Assembly (NCBI GenBank): GCA_016792625.1 | Contig: JAEUKK010000048.1 | Coordinates: 1-64,000 of the forward strand | DNA from: Deltaproteobacteria bacterium | Lineage (GTDB): Bacteria > Myxococcota_A > UBA796 > UBA2385 | Direction of reading: 5' to 3' | Length of the DNA: 64,000 nt | Shown here: one piece after another, positions 19,340 through 30,313 of the stretch | Layout of the letters: each line of letters starts with the position of its first letter | Numbering within the stretch: the stretch's first letter is position 1 | Translations under genes and position numbers: made by a program | Notes under the pieces: model-generated | What the model saw: only the letters and a program-made list of their open reading frames with translations | What the model was told of the DNA's origin: nothing | The model's database searches: none

Positions 19340-20620
19340 ATGTCGGCAGTCTCGGAAGCTGTGCTCGCGCAGTACTACCGGAACCTCACCCCCAAGGTCG
19401 AGGAGCTGCCCATCGGCTTGGATGTGAGCGTTGATCTCTACCCACCCGAGCTGTACCCCGAGTCACCAGTCGACGTGCTTCTGCGCGGAATCAACTGGAA
19501 TGGCCGCAAGAGTGCTCAGCTCTTCTCAGGGTTTCGGGGGACTGGAAAGTCGACGGCCTTGCGGCAGCTAAAGGCGCGCCTTGAGTCGCAAGACGCGTAT
19601 GTGTTGCTTATTGATGCCCTTGAGTTCATCAACCCGACCACGCCGATCGACGTATCGGACTTTATGCTTGTTGTGGCCGGTGCTTTTGGCGAAGCCTGTG
19701 GCTACTCCGAGTCGTTTTGGACGAAGGCGATGGGATTGTTCCAGCGCCTGAACTTGACTGGGCTGGAGCTGGGTGAAGGTGTAAAGCTGCAGGTCGCCCT
19801 GCGCACAGACCCGACCTTCCGGGGCAAGTTCCACCAGTTGATGGCTGGCCACATCACCGCCCTCGTCCAAGAAGCGCAGCTGTATGTGGAAGGTGTGCTC
19901 GCGCAGCTCCGCAAAGGCGACCCAAACCGCCAGGTCGTCCTCATCATCGATAGCCTGGAGCAGCTCCGGGGCACATCGGCCAACGCGAACCAAGTCGCCG
20001 AGAGCGTTGAAAGTTTGTTTGTTGGATTCGCGAACCAGCTGCACTTTCAAAATTTGCACGTAATCTATAGCGTGCCACCTTGGCTTCGGGTGAAGTCGCC
20101 TGGAATTCGTCGGCTATACGACGGCTATGAGCAGCTGCCCTGCGTTCCCGTACGGACCCCTTCGCGCGAGACGCAGCCCATCGCGCTCGACCTGATGGAG
20201 CAGGTCCTCGCGAAGCGGGGCAATTGGCAGGCCGTTCTGGGCGGTGACCGGGGCCTGATAGACCAGCTCGCCCTGGCCAGTGGGGGCTACCTGCGGGACC
20301 TCCTGCAGCTGATGCGCTCCACCCTGGGGAACCTTCGAAACGGTCGCTTGGGCCCCAAGGAGGCCGTGCAGCTTGCAGTTGACCAGCTCCGCGATCACTA
20401 CGCGGGCGCGACCCTCACCGACTTGCGATTGCTCGGAGTCGTGCGGCAAACCGGCGACATCAACGCCGCCGCAGACCAGGGCATCGACCGCTTGGGCTCC
20501 CTCTTTGACCAAATGCTCATCCTCAACTACGTGCAACACGCGGGGGTCCGACACGAGTGGTATGACGTGCACCCCGCCATTCTGCCCAAGGTCGAGGCGT
20601 TAGCGCGAGCCCAGGCGTGA
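19340..20620 (+). CDS. P-loop ATPase, first gene of a two-gene module
   Basis: A 426-residue protein with Walker A GFRGTGKST (about residues 63-71) and Walker B VVLIIDSLEQL (about 197-207), followed by a helical part with a winged-helix-like end, as in AAA/STAND-type ATPases. Base and codon use differ visibly from neighbours: many T-ending and A-rich codons and TTG leucines. This suggests acquisition by transfer. A GGAGGTCAG site lies just before the ATG. The next gene starts inside its stop codon (GTGA), so the two are translationally coupled and probably form one complex or signalling pair. Confidence 0.75.
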   Translation: MSAVSEAVLAQYYRNLTPKVEELPIGLDVSVDLYPPELYPESPVDVLLRGINWNGRKSAQLFSGFRGTGKSTALRQLKARLESQDAYVLLIDALEFINPTTPIDVSDFMLVVAGAFGEACGYSESFWTKAMGLFQRLNLTGLELGEGVKLQVALRTDPTFRGKFHQLMAGHITALVQEAQLYVEGVLAQLRKGDPNRQVVLIIDSLEQLRGTSANANQVAESVESLFVGFANQLHFQNLHVIYSVPPWLRVKSPGIRRLYDGYEQLPCVPVRTPSRETQPIALDLMEQVLAKRGNWQAVLGGDRGLIDQLALASGGYLRDLLQLMRSTLGNLRNGRLGPKEAVQLAVDQLRDHYAGATLTDLRLLGVVRQTGDINAAADQGIDRLGSLFDQMLILNYVQHAGVRHEWYDVHPAILPKVEALARAQA

Positions 20621-22386
20621 GCGGCGTGGGGGCGCTCGGCGGGGTCGACCCGCGCCAGTGGTCACTGTGGACGGCGCAGCTCGACTGGGGCACCGGGGCG
20701 TGGCTCGGCTGGGCCTTCGGGAGCCCCACCCTGATTGACGCGCTGCGCCTGCGCATCGCCGTTCACCGCGGGGCCAAGAGCCCGCTGCTCCCCTCGGCCG
20801 AGGCCGAGGTCGGCGTCGAGGTGCTGCACCTCGACAGCGCCGCCGATCTCGAGCCGACGCTGCTCACGTTGCTCGCTCCCCCGCCGCCGGCGCTGCAGCT
20901 GCGGTGGGTGCGCTGCGGCCGGCGCACCGGCGAGGCCCTGCGCGCATGGCGCGAGCTGCACATGCGCCTGAACGAGCGGCGCCACTTTTTGATGCAAAAC
21001 AACCCAGGGGGCGTCATCTTCGCGGGGCCGGCCGGCCTGTTGGGCGCCACCCGGGCCGCGGCGCCCGACCTGTGGACCGTGCGGTCAGTGGCGGTGGAGC
21101 TGGAGGAGGAGCGGGGGACCGCCGGACCCACGGACAGCCTGCTGCACGCCGTGGTGGAGGCGGACGCGCGCGGAGAACCGGAGGCGCCGCTGTTCGGCTG
21201 CCTCACGCTCGCCGTCTCGGCGCTGTGGCGAGAAGACGGGGCCGCTGCGGTCGATTGGTTCACCGAGGTCGAGCGCCGGCTCGTCCAACAACCGCTGGAC
21301 GGGCCAAACCCACCCTGGGTGGTCGGGTTGCGCGCGACCTTTCAAGCGGAGCAGGCCCGCCGTATCGGCGACCCCCACGCAGAGCGCGCAGCCTACGAGG
21401 CCGCGCTCTCGTCGGGCGCAATCGAGGGAGAGCCGGCCGTGCTCCTGCGCTGTCGCTCGGCCGCTGCCGCCCTGCGGGCGGGCGCGCCCGACGCGGTCGA
21501 GCTGGCCCGCGCGGCTGTGGACCTGCTGCAGGGGCTCCGCCCGTTGGCCGCGGTCGTGGGCCTGCCCCCCGGGATGGCCCTCAACGTCTGGCTGGACGTG
21601 GTCCTCGACCTCGCCGCGCACCTCGAGGCCCTGGCCCCCGACGCCGCGCGCGCGGGGGCGGCGCTCCTGGTGCGGGACGGACGGGCCTTGGCGGAGCTGC
21701 CTGGGCAAGGGGCCGAGGGCCTGCGCTTCGCCCTGATGGGCGCGCTCATCGAGGCGGCTGTGGTGGCGGTTGACCGCGGCGTCAACGACGTGGACGCTGT
21801 TCTCGTTACGCTCGATCAGCTCCGCGCCGAGGGCGCTGGGCATGCCGAGCTCGCCGATGTCGTCGTCGGCGCGGCGATCTTCGCCGCGAAGCTCGATCCC
21901 TCGGCGGCGCGGGTCGCGCTGGTCCGCGCTGCGCTGCAGCGTCGTCCGTCGGCCGGGTTGTCCGTCCAGCTCCCCCCGCTCTGGGCCTTGATCGGCCTCA
22001 CGACGGTGTACTCGTCTGCAATCGAGGCCTCGGGTGATGACGAGGGGCCCGTCTACGAGGCGCTCGCGATGTTCGCCGACTGGGAGCACACGCTGCTCGC
22101 GGCCCTCCGCGCAGCGCAGGCGCCGCCGGTTTGGGCAGATCTCGGCGAGCTGCTGCTCGGGTTGGCCGCGGTTGTCCGCGCGCTCCGCGGAGAAGGCGCC
22201 GCCGATGCGCACCGGCTCCCCTCGGGGCCCTGGGTGTGGTGGGCCCTGTCGGCTCAGCTCGGCGTGCTGCTCACGATGGAGCAGATTGACGCAGAGATCG
22301 CGCTCTTGGAGGAGGAGGACCGTGAGCTGTGGCTGCACGCCCGGGAGGACCTCCTCCGCGAGCTCGCCGCGCGCCCCGATCCCTAA
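20617..22386 (+). CDS. Helical-repeat partner of the P-loop ATPase, with STAND-associated N-terminal motif
   Basis: A 589-residue protein starting at a GTG that overlaps the ATPase stop. The first about 165 residues contain LNERRHFLM, a hydrophobic strand and [10 protein letters not shown] recall this arrangement (LN-x-x-R then APD-(L/F)-W-x-R-S) from the N-terminal region of bacterial STAND/NB-ARC-type proteins. The remainder is Ala/Leu-rich paired helices resembling TPRs. Here ATPase and partner are separate chains. A role in signalling or defence is possible but not shown. Its stop overlaps the stop of the convergent regulator at 22383. Confidence 0.65.
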   Translation: MSGVGALGGVDPRQWSLWTAQLDWGTGAWLGWAFGSPTLIDALRLRIAVHRGAKSPLLPSAEAEVGVEVLHLDSAADLEPTLLTLLAPPPPALQLRWVRCGRRTGEALRAWRELHMRLNERRHFLMQNNPGGVIFAGPAGLLGATRAAAPDLWTVRSVAVELEEERGTAGPTDSLLHAVVEADARGEPEAPLFGCLTLAVSALWREDGAAAVDWFTEVERRLVQQPLDGPNPPWVVGLRATFQAEQARRIGDPHAERAAYEAALSSGAIEGEPAVLLRCRSAAAALRAGAPDAVELARAAVDLLQGLRPLAAVVGLPPGMALNVWLDVVLDLAAHLEALAPDAARAGAALLVRDGRALAELPGQGAEGLRFALMGALIEAAVVAVDRGVNDVDAVLVTLDQLRAEGAGHAELADVVVGAAIFAAKLDPSAARVALVRAALQRRPSAGLSVQLPPLWALIGLTTVYSSAIEASGDDEGPVYEALAMFADWEHTLLAALRAAQAPPVWADLGELLLGLAAVVRALRGEGAADAHRLPSGPWVWWALSAQLGVLLTMEQIDAEIALLEEEDRELWLHAREDLLRELAARPDP

Positions 22387-23990
22387 GCCCCACCCTCCTC
22401 CCCTCCATCCAACTTGCGCTGCAGCGTGTTCCGCCCGATCCCCAGCAGGCGGGCCGCCTCCGACTTGTTGCCGCCCACCTGGTCGAGCGCCCAGGCCACG
22501 TAGGCCGCCTCGACCTCGGCCAGCGGGCGCAGGGGGCTCGCAAAGTGGGCCGCGCTGGCGGCGGATGGGCGGGCCTGCAGGGGGCCCGGCAGGTGCTCGA
22601 CCTCGAGCATCGGGCCGGGGGCGAGCACCAAAGCGGCCTCCAGCGCGTGCTCCAGCTCGCGCACATTGCCCGGCCAGCGCCAAGCCAACAGCCGCGCCCG
22701 GGCCGCCGGGCTGAGCTGGCGCCCTGGCCGGCGGTGGCGCTCGCCCAGGCGGTCGAGCAGCCAGGTCACGAGGTGGTCCAGATCGGCCTCGCCGCGCTCT
22801 CGCAGCGGTGGCACGGTGATCTCGATGACGCGCAGGCGGTAGTAGAGGTCCTGGCGGAAGCGCCGCTCCTCGACCAGGGCCTCGAGCGGCTGGTGCGTGG
22901 CGAAGATGAAGCGCACGTCGGCCTCGCGGGGCCGGCTGTCGCCCACCGGGTGGTAGCGCCGCTCTTGCAGCAGACGCAGCAGGCGCGACTGCATGGGCAG
23001 GGGCAGCTCACCCACCTCGTCGAGGAAGAGCGTGCCGCCCGAGGCCTCAGACACCCGCCCCGGTGCGTCGCGCACCGCGCCGGTAAACGCGCCCTTGCGG
23101 TGCCCGAAGAGCTCACTCTCGAGCAGCGACTCGGGCAGGGCCGAGAGGTCGACCACCACGAAGGGGCCGGCGGCCCGCGCGCTGTTGTCGTGCACGGCGC
23201 GGGCGACCAGCTCTTTGCCGACCCCGCTCTCTCCGCGCACCAGCACGCTGGCCTCGGTGGGCGCCGCCTGGGCGATGCGCGCGAAGACCTCTTGCATGGC
23301 CGGGGCCTCGCCGACCATCTGGTTGAAGCCGAAGCGCAGCGGCCGGGGCCGGGGCGTGCGCAGCTGGCCGCCCAGGCTGGTCAGGCCGATGAGGCGGGCC
23401 ACCTCGACCGCGAGGCCTTGCAGGGTGCGCTCGTCTTCGGCCGAAAAGGTGCCCGAGCGCTTGTTGATGGCCTGCAGCACGCCAATGTGGGGTGGCGGGC
23501 CGAGGGGCACGGCCAGCACGCAGCGGGTGGTGTAGCCGGTGGCCGCGTCGACCCGGGCGGCGAAGCGGCGGTCGTCGCTGGCGCTGGGCACCCGCAGCAG
23601 GCGGCCGGTGCGCGCGACCTCGCCGGCGATGCCCTCGCCGACCCGCAGGCGGATCTCGGACAGCTCGGGCAGGTGCCCCGCCCGGCTCACCAGCTCACCC
23701 TGCGCCTGGTCGTGCAGGTAGAGCGTCGCCCGCTCGGCGCCCACGGTGGCCGCGGCCTCGTCCACCACCCGCCGCAGCAGGGCGTCGAGGTCGAGCCGGC
23801 GCTCCCGCACCACCTGTTCGAGCGCCGCCCAATTGGCCGCGGGCGGCGGCGCCCCGCGGGGGGCCTTGGGCTCGGGCACGGGCGCTCCTGTGGTCGGGGC
23901 CAGCAGCCGCGCCAGCCAGGCCGGCAGGCTACGCCCCGCGGCCGCCCCGGTCAAAGTGACCCGGGCCCGCCCCGCCGGGGCCCCGCTCAA
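22383..23990 (-). CDS. Sigma-54-dependent transcriptional activator with GAF sensor and Fis-type HTH
   Basis: A 535-residue enhancer-binding protein: GAF domain about 60-200 with a Cys and strand pattern typical of ligand-binding GAFs, AAA+ domain about 215-450 with [21 protein letters not shown] (the loop that contacts sigma-54), GGTLFLDEV and [11 protein letters not shown], and a Fis helix-turn-helix at about 490-530 ([20 protein letters not shown]). The start is a TTG overlapping the upstream stop (TTGA). It is cotranscribed with the metallo-beta-lactamase-fold gene, behind a sigma-54-like promoter, which suggests autoregulation. Confidence 0.9.
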   Translation of the reverse strand: MSGAPAGRARVTLTGAAAGRSLPAWLARLLAPTTGAPVPEPKAPRGAPPPAANWAALEQVVRERRLDLDALLRRVVDEAAATVGAERATLYLHDQAQGELVSRAGHLPELSEIRLRVGEGIAGEVARTGRLLRVPSASDDRRFAARVDAATGYTTRCVLAVPLGPPPHIGVLQAINKRSGTFSAEDERTLQGLAVEVARLIGLTSLGGQLRTPRPRPLRFGFNQMVGEAPAMQEVFARIAQAAPTEASVLVRGESGVGKELVARAVHDNSARAAGPFVVVDLSALPESLLESELFGHRKGAFTGAVRDAPGRVSEASGGTLFLDEVGELPLPMQSRLLRLLQERRYHPVGDSRPREADVRFIFATHQPLEALVEERRFRQDLYYRLRVIEITVPPLRERGEADLDHLVTWLLDRLGERHRRPGRQLSPAARARLLAWRWPGNVRELEHALEAALVLAPGPMLEVEHLPGPLQARPSAASAAHFASPLRPLAEVEAAYVAWALDQVGGNKSEAARLLGIGRNTLQRKLDGGEEGGA

Positions 23991-24799
23991 AGGGCCACCT
24001 GCGCGCCCTCCCGCGCGGCGATGGTTCGTGCAAAACGACCGCGTGCGGCTGCTTCCAGCGCGAAGACCCCCTCGTCGCTGCGGCCGGGGTCGTGGTGAAA
24101 GAGCGCGAGCTGGCCGACCTCGGCGGCGCGGGCCGCGGCGGTCGCCTCGTCCACCGTCGCGTGGCCCCAGCCCCGCCGGCTCGGGCCGGCCTGCCCGGCG
24201 TACTCCTCGGGCGTGTACTGCGCGTCATGGATGAGCAGGTCGGCGCCTTCGCAGAGGCCGAGCAGGGCGGGGTCGAGCTGGCCCGCCGGCTCGTGGTCGG
24301 TCGCGTAGACCACCGCGCGGCCGCCGGCCTCGACCCGAAAGGCCAGGGCGCCGTCGGGGTGGGCGAGCTCGAGCGGCTGGACGTGGAAGGGGCCGTAGTC
24401 GAAGGCGCCGGCCACCTCGGCCCACTGCAGGCGGGCCCGCAGCGCGTCGAGGCGGATGGGGAAGCCCGGCGGCTGCATCAGCCGGTCGAGCACCTCGCGG
24501 ATGCCGCTGCCCGCGCGCCGCGCCCCCGCCACCGCGATCTGGCTGTCGGGGTGGAAGAGCGGGCCGAAGAAGGGCACGCCCTGCACATGGTCCCAGTGCA
24601 CGTGGCTAAACAACAACATCAGCCGCTGCGGGCCCGGCCCGAGCGCCGCGCCCAAGGCCGCCAGCCCCGTGCCCCCGTCGAGCACCAGCCGGTGGCCCTC
24701 GTGCTCCAAGGCCACACATGGCGTGTTGCCGCCCACCGCCAGGAAGCGCGGCCCGCTGACCGAGACGCTGCCCCGCACCCCGTAGAAGCACACCTGCAT
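23987..24799 (-). CDS. Metallo-beta-lactamase-fold hydrolase
   Basis: A 270-residue protein with [22 protein letters not shown] and the metal motif [10 protein letters not shown] (HxHxDH), followed by [24 protein letters not shown] and LFHHDP. These are the features of the phosphodiesterase/RNase Z-like branch of the fold, with a two-metal site. No signal peptide, so cytoplasmic. Its partner downstream is a GAF-containing sigma-54 activator; the enzyme may make or destroy the GAF ligand, which is inference. Confidence 0.85.
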   Translation of the reverse strand: MQVCFYGVRGSVSVSGPRFLAVGGNTPCVALEHEGHRLVLDGGTGLAALGAALGPGPQRLMLLFSHVHWDHVQGVPFFGPLFHPDSQIAVAGARRAGSGIREVLDRLMQPPGFPIRLDALRARLQWAEVAGAFDYGPFHVQPLELAHPDGALAFRVEAGGRAVVYATDHEPAGQLDPALLGLCEGADLLIHDAQYTPEEYAGQAGPSRRGWGHATVDEATAAARAAEVGQLALFHHDPGRSDEGVFALEAAARGRFARTIAAREGAQVAL

Positions 24800-24855
24800 G
24801 GGACCTCCGGTCGGCGGGCCCCGGTGCCTCCGCGGCGCGCCGACGTGTAAGCGGA

Positions 24856-24871
24856 AGCAAGGTCCGTGCCC
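24856..24871 (-). promoter_or_regulatory. Sigma-54-type (-24/-12) promoter for the hydrolase/activator operon
   Basis: On the minus strand the sequence reads GGGCACGGACCTTGCT: GG at -24, GC at -12, spacing correct, with one mismatch from TGGCAC-N5-TTGC. It lies 57 bp before the ATG at 24799. The operon itself encodes a sigma-54 activator. Confidence 0.55.
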
Positions 24872-24977
24872 CGGGCTGCGGTCGGGGCGGAGGTCTGGAC
24901 CGATCCGCTGCTGGTGGGGCTCATGGACGAGGCGCCCCGGTCCGATGAGGAGGAGGGGGCCCCGGCGGCGTCCAAAG

Positions 24978-24996
24978 CTGCTCCGTTTTGGAGCAG
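24978..24996 (-). terminator. Hairpin past the glycosyltransferase gene
   Basis: CTGCTCC (24978-24984) pairs with GGAGCAG (24990-24996) around a GTTTT loop, about 106 nt past the minus-strand stop at 25103. A plausible terminator; no strong U-tract. Apart from this hairpin and the sigma-54-like promoter, nothing else is seen in 24800-25102. Confidence 0.4.
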
Positions 24997-25102
24997 ATCG
25001 CCGCTCCGCCTGGTCCGTTGTGGATCAGGCTCCTCCGCTGCCCGCGGGGCCGGCTCCTCCGCCGCGCCTCCTCCGCCTCGCTGCTCCTCCGCCGCCCCGC
25101 GC

Positions 25103-26623
25103 TCAGCGCCGCCGCGCCCCGAGCCCGGCCACCAGCGCCGCCCCGGCGGCGAAGAGCAGCAAGAAGGGCACGCTGGCCCATCGGCCGTGCAGCCCGAGGA
25201 TGACCACACACACGATGTTCTCGACAGCTAAGGCTAGCTCGGGCCAGCGCAGCCGCGCCGGCGCCCGGTAGGAGCCCGCGCCCGCCGCCGCCCCGGCGCC
25301 GCCCGACTTGGGCGTGCGCGCGAAGACCCGGGCGCCCGGCCCGCCGGCCCCGAGCACCGCCGCCGCTTGGCGCAGCGAGATGCCTACGCCCAGCGCCATC
25401 ACCAGGGGCAGGCGCAGCAGGCGGCGCGGCCCGCCCCCGGCCACCGCCGCCGCGCCATAAAACAGGCCGAGAGTGACCGCGCTGAGGGCAAAGGCGAGCA
25501 GGTCGAGCCCGTCGGCCGCCGCCCCGCTCAGCGCCCGCGCCACGGCGAGCGGGCCCAGCGACAGGCTCAGCGCCGCCGACAGGGGCCAGGCCAGCGGGGC
25601 GAGCAGGTGGGCGAGGCCCTCGGCGCGCAGGCCGAGCGGCAGGGGGGCCCGGGCGAGGCGGGGCCCCAAGCGCGCGGCCACCTGCACCGTGCCGGCCGCC
25701 CAGCGCGCCTGTTGGCCCAAAAAGGCGTCGATCTCGTCGGGTAGCTCGGCGGGAATCACGAGCTCAGGCAGATAGACGAAGCGCCAGCCGGCCAGCTGCG
25801 CCCGGTAAGACAGGTCGAGGTCCTCGGTCAGGGTCGCCGCCGACCAGCCGCCGGCCTGCTCGATGGCCGCCCGCCGCCAGAGCCCGGCCGTGCCGTTGAA
25901 GTTGAAGAAGTGCCCGGCCTTGGCCCGCGCCGCGTGCTCGATGAGGAAGTGCGCGTCGAGCAGCACCTCTTGGGCGCGGGTGAGCAGGTTGGCCGCGGCG
26001 TTGAGGTGGCCCCAGCGGGCCTGCACCATGCCCACCCCGGGGTCGGCGAAGGGGCGGCAAAGCGCGCGCAGATCGCCGGGCGCCGGCACAAAGTCGGCGT
26101 CGAAGATGGCGATCAGCGCACCATTTGCGGAGGGGAGGGCGGCGGCCAGCGCGCCGGCCTTAAAGCCCGCCCGCGTCGACCGGCGGAGGACCTGCACGCG
26201 CCGACCCGCGGCCCGCGCCCGGTCGGCGGCGGCGTCGACCGCGGCGCGCGTGTCGTCGGTGCTGTCATCGAGCACCTGCAGCTCGAGGCGGTCGGCGGGC
26301 CAGTCCAGGGCCGCGGCGGCGTCGATCAGCCGCCCGGCCACGTCGCGCTCGTTATAAATGGGCAGCTGCACGGTGATCACCGGCAGGTCAGCCTCAGAGA
26401 TCGGCGGGGGCAGCGGGCGCGCCGGAGCCGGCCGCGCCAAGCGCAGAAGCAGCGCCAGCCGGTGCAGCCCGTGCAGGCTGAGCAGCACGATGAGCGCGCC
26501 CACCACCGCGCGGCTGAGGCCCAGCGCGGTCGGCAGGTCGGGGCCGGCGGCGCCGAGCAGGGCGGGGCCGAGCAGCAGCAGGGGCCAGCGGCCGCCCGCG
26601 GGCGGGGGCGAGCGGGTGCGCAC
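25103..26623 (-). CDS. Membrane family-2 glycosyltransferase (cellulose-synthase-like)
   Basis: A 506-residue processive-type glycosyltransferase. Two N-terminal hydrophobic segments precede a GT2 domain with [16 protein letters not shown], the DAD motif (IFDADFVP), TEDLDLSYR and the QQARWAAG (Q-x-x-RW) block; several C-terminal membrane helices follow. It probably polymerises or transfers a sugar nucleotide at the inner membrane, similar to CslA/mannan or glucan synthases. No other polysaccharide genes are adjacent. Confidence 0.88.
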   Translation of the reverse strand: MRTRSPPPAGGRWPLLLLGPALLGAAGPDLPTALGLSRAVVGALIVLLSLHGLHRLALLLRLARPAPARPLPPPISEADLPVITVQLPIYNERDVAGRLIDAAAALDWPADRLELQVLDDSTDDTRAAVDAAADRARAAGRRVQVLRRSTRAGFKAGALAAALPSANGALIAIFDADFVPAPGDLRALCRPFADPGVGMVQARWGHLNAAANLLTRAQEVLLDAHFLIEHAARAKAGHFFNFNGTAGLWRRAAIEQAGGWSAATLTEDLDLSYRAQLAGWRFVYLPELVIPAELPDEIDAFLGQQARWAAGTVQVAARLGPRLARAPLPLGLRAEGLAHLLAPLAWPLSAALSLSLGPLAVARALSGAAADGLDLLAFALSAVTLGLFYGAAAVAGGGPRRLLRLPLVMALGVGISLRQAAAVLGAGGPGARVFARTPKSGGAGAAAGAGSYRAPARLRWPELALAVENIVCVVILGLHGRWASVPFLLLFAAGAALVAGLGARRR

Positions 26624-27136
26624 GGGGCCGGCCTCGGGGTGGAGGGCGCGGGTAGCGCCGCGCCGGTCGCCCCGTCAAGCCGCACGGCGGGGATGACGTG
26701 CTCTGCGTCGTCTTGCACAATCCGCAGGCCCGCGTCGGGCGCCGGGCCCGCCCTCTGCTATGCTGCGGGGGCCTGCCGGGTGCGTCATGGCCCGTCCAGC
26801 TTGGCCCCGTGTTGAACCTTTGGGATCCGCCCCTCGACGCGCGGGCGCGCCCCCCTCCGTCCGGCTTCGCCGGCGAGCCCGGGCGCCGAAGCGCGCCGAC
26901 ACCTGGAGCCCCCCTGTCGAAGGGGGCCCAGGCGGACGCGCAGACGGCCACGGCGGGCTCCGCCGCCCCCGGCTCACCCGGTGGGCGGCGGGCTCCTCTC
27001 TCCTTGCCTTCAAGCTCGATTTTGCGCATCGGCGGGGGCGGGCGCGCGGCGACCCTCCACCTCGGCGCCGCGGGGCCGATGGGGCGCGGAACCGGCGCCC
27101 GCGCGCCGCGGTCAGCCCGCCCCGGGAGGTCCCTTC
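26624..27136. other. Intergenic region without a recognised gene
   Basis: This is a 513-bp region between the divergent glycosyltransferase and helical-repeat genes. It holds a 6-bp hairpin (26908-26913 with 26922-26927) and a TATGCT box near 26758 with no good -35 partner. Long overlapping open frames here have no convincing start, motif or family. A GGGAGGTCC purine-rich site at the right end serves the downstream gene. Confidence 0.5.
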
Positions 27137-28297
27137 ATGCTCCGCTCGATGCTCCGCTCCGCCGCCCCCTCGCGCCGCGCCCTGTCGGCCGGGCTGCTCA
27201 CCCTCGGCCTCAGCGCCGCTGCCCCGGCCGCCGCCTGGGATGACACGATCATCGAGGGCGTGCTCGACCCCGCCGCCGCCAAGGCCCCGGTCGACTGTGA
27301 AGAAGTGGCGCCGGGCACGGTGATCTCGACCGATCCGCTCAGCGGGCGGGCCGAGTTCTGCGCCGGGCCGCCGCTGCCGCCCACGCCCGAGGCCCTGCGC
27401 GCGCAGTGGCGGGCCATGCCGCCGATCGCCGTGATGGACGAGGTGACCGACCGCATCGCGCACGGCGACTTCGCCGGGGCCATCGACCGCCTCGACGTGC
27501 TGCGCGGCGAGCAGCTGCACCCCGAGCTGGCCGCCCGCGTGCGTTTTGAGCGGGGCCGCGCCGCCGAGCTCTCGCACCGCTGCGCCGAGGCGGTGCCCCT
27601 CTACGAAGAGGTGCTGGCCATGCCCGCGGCGGCCAGCGGGCTGCGGGCCAACGCCCAGTTCCGCCGCAGCCTCTGCTTGTCGGACATGGGCGAGCACCGG
27701 GCGGCCAAGCGCGGCCTGCGGGCGGCGGATCGCGAGCCGGGGGTCGATGCGCTGGGCCACCAAAAGATCGCCGTCGAGGGCGGCGTGCAGGCGCTGCGCC
27801 GCGGTCGTGAGCGCCGGGGCCTGCCCGCGCTGCAGGCCGCGCTGGCCGCCTTGCCCGAGGGCGAGGCGCCGTGGGTGCGCAGCCGGGCGCTGTTCGCGCT
27901 GGTCGAGCGCGAGCTCGCGGCCGCGGCCCAGATCCAATTTCGGGGCGATGAGCGCGCGGCGGCGGCCCTGGTCAAGCGCGCCGAGCACATCGGGGCCGCC
28001 GAGCAGCACGTCATCGCCATCGTCAAGCTGCGCGAGCCCGAGTACGTGCTGGCCGCCCTGCTTGCGATGGGCGACGCCTATGACGCGCTGCAGGTCGATC
28101 TGGTGGCCGCGCCCCCGCCGCGCCACCTCACGCCCGACCAGGTCGTGCTCTACCGCGAGGCCCTGGTCGAGCGGGGCGAGGTCCTGCGGCGCAAGGCCCT
28201 GAAGTATTGGGAGCTTGGCCTGCAAGAGGGCCTGAGCGTGCAGTGGGTGGGCCCCGAGCTCGACGGCCTGCGCGCCCGCCTCTCCGCCGCCGGCTGA
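27137..28297 (+). CDS. Exported helical-repeat (TPR-like) protein
   Basis: A 386-residue protein with a signal peptide ending APAAAW, then an Asp/Cys-containing N-terminal segment and Ala/Leu/Arg-rich paired helices from about residue 90 onward that look like degenerate TPRs. The ATG at 27137 follows a GGGAGGT site. Likely a periplasmic scaffold; no enzyme motif is visible. Family not identified. Confidence 0.7.
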   Translation: MLRSMLRSAAPSRRALSAGLLTLGLSAAAPAAAWDDTIIEGVLDPAAAKAPVDCEEVAPGTVISTDPLSGRAEFCAGPPLPPTPEALRAQWRAMPPIAVMDEVTDRIAHGDFAGAIDRLDVLRGEQLHPELAARVRFERGRAAELSHRCAEAVPLYEEVLAMPAAASGLRANAQFRRSLCLSDMGEHRAAKRGLRAADREPGVDALGHQKIAVEGGVQALRRGRERRGLPALQAALAALPEGEAPWVRSRALFALVERELAAAAQIQFRGDERAAAALVKRAEHIGAAEQHVIAIVKLREPEYVLAALLAMGDAYDALQVDLVAAPPPRHLTPDQVVLYREALVERGEVLRRKALKYWELGLQEGLSVQWVGPELDGLRARLSAAG

Positions 28298-28316
28298 TCC
28301 AAAAGCATGGATAGAG

Positions 28317-28337
28317 GCGGGGGCTCGCCGCCCCCGC
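28317..28337 (+). terminator. GC hairpin after the helical-repeat gene
   Basis: GCGGGGGC (28317-28324) and GCCCCCGC (28330-28337) form a perfect 8-bp stem with a TCGCC loop, 20 nt past the stop. It separates this gene from the arsenic operon. No U-tract. Confidence 0.5.
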
Positions 28338-28398
28338 AACGCCCCGGCCTGCGCGGGCGCGCCTGCGCCTGCTTTGGGGTGGCCGCGCGCGCGACCCT

Positions 28399-28416
28399 TC
28401 GTTAGTCGACGAACGA
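28399..28416. promoter_or_regulatory. Candidate ArsR operator
   Basis: TCGTTAGTCGACGAACGA is an 18-bp inverted repeat, perfect but for one symmetric pair, centred on GTCGAC and 32 bp before the arsR start. ArsR repressors usually bind such a site next to their own promoter and release it on As(III). A degenerate CGAAGAACGAAG direct repeat follows. Confidence 0.6.
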
Positions 28417-28447
28417 CGAAGAACGAAGTCTCCCCCCGAGGTGCCCC

Positions 28448-28776
28448 CTGTCCGAGACCTGCTGCACGGCGGCGCCGGCCGCCTTCACCGCGGCGCCCGC
28501 CGACGACGAGCGCCTCGCCGCCTTGGCCAAGGCCCTGGCCCACCCCCACCGCGTGCACATCCTGCGCTTCTTGGTGGCCCAGCGGTCCTGCTTCGCCGGC
28601 GAGATCGCCGACCAGCTGCCGGTCGCCGCCTCGACGGTCAGCGAGCACCTGCGCATCCTGCGGGCGGCGGGCCTGATCAAGGGCGAGGTTGACGGGCCCC
28701 GGCGCTGCTACTGCGTCGACCCAGACGGCGTCGCGGCTCTGCGCGCCTTGGTGGGCGGGCTCTGTGGGGGTCTGTC

Positions 28777-28780
<4 letters not shown>
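28448..28780 (+). CDS. arsR: ArsR-family arsenic-responsive repressor
   Basis: A 110-residue winged-helix protein: [34 protein letters not shown] (recognition helix), [19 protein letters not shown]. The only reasonable start is a CTG at 28448, five bases after GAGGTG; it gives an N-terminus SETCC typical of ArsR proteins found with Acr3. An in-frame stop at 28403 excludes longer forms, and the TTG at 28523 would cut off the conserved cysteines. Cys pairs at the N-terminus and in the CYC end are candidate As(III) ligands. First gene of the operon. Confidence 0.88.
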
Positions 28781-29832
<1,052 letters not shown>

Positions 29833-29884
29833 AGGCCCCCGCGCGCCGCAGCTCTCTCCCTCCAGCCACCTGCCCGGAGCCCCC

Positions 29885-30313
29885 ATGCAGTTCTCCAGCG
29901 TGCTCTTCCTCTGCGTGGCCAATTCGGCCCGCTCGCAGCTCGCCGAGGCCCTGGCCCGGCAGATCTTGGGGCCGACGGTGCGGGTGCAGTCGGCGGGCAG
30001 CGCGCCGTCCTCGGTCAACCCCTATGCGCTGCGGGCCCTCGACGAGGTGGGCGTGCCCACGGCGGATCTGGTCAGCAAGCACATCGACAGCATCGACCCC
30101 ACCACGGTCGATCTGGTGATCACCCTCTGCGCCGAAGAGTCCTGCCCGGTGTTCCTCGGGGCGGCGCCGCGCCTGAGCTGGGCCATGCCCGACCCCGATC
30201 AGAAGCACGCGCAGCTCAGTGATGACGAGCGCATGGAGCACTTTCGGGTAGCCCGCCGGGCGATCCAGGGTCGGCTCGAGGTGCTGGCCGCTGCGCGCCG
30301 CGGGGTGGCCTAA
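29885..30313 (+). CDS. arsC: Arsenate reductase, low-molecular-weight phosphatase/thioredoxin type
   Basis: A 142-residue enzyme with the P-loop C10-VANSA-R16-S and the later pair Cys82/Cys87 (LCAEESC), matching the three-cysteine relay of thioredoxin-linked ArsC. The DPD near residue 100 (MPDPD) supplies the usual acid. It reduces As(V) to As(III) for export by Acr3. Its stop shares a base with the arsH start. Confidence 0.9.
   Translation: MQFSSVLFLCVANSARSQLAEALARQILGPTVRVQSAGSAPSSVNPYALRALDEVGVPTADLVSKHIDSIDPTTVDLVITLCAEESCPVFLGAAPRLSWAMPDPDQKHAQLSDDERMEHFRVARRAIQGRLEVLAAARRGVA

Noticed and set aside
22383-22386. Overlapping convergent stop codons as a regulatory device
   Set aside because: Four-base convergent overlap is common in compact genomes; nothing further supports regulation.
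26740-26765. TATGCT box as a sigma-70 promoter
   Set aside because: No acceptable -35 hexamer at 16-18 bp.
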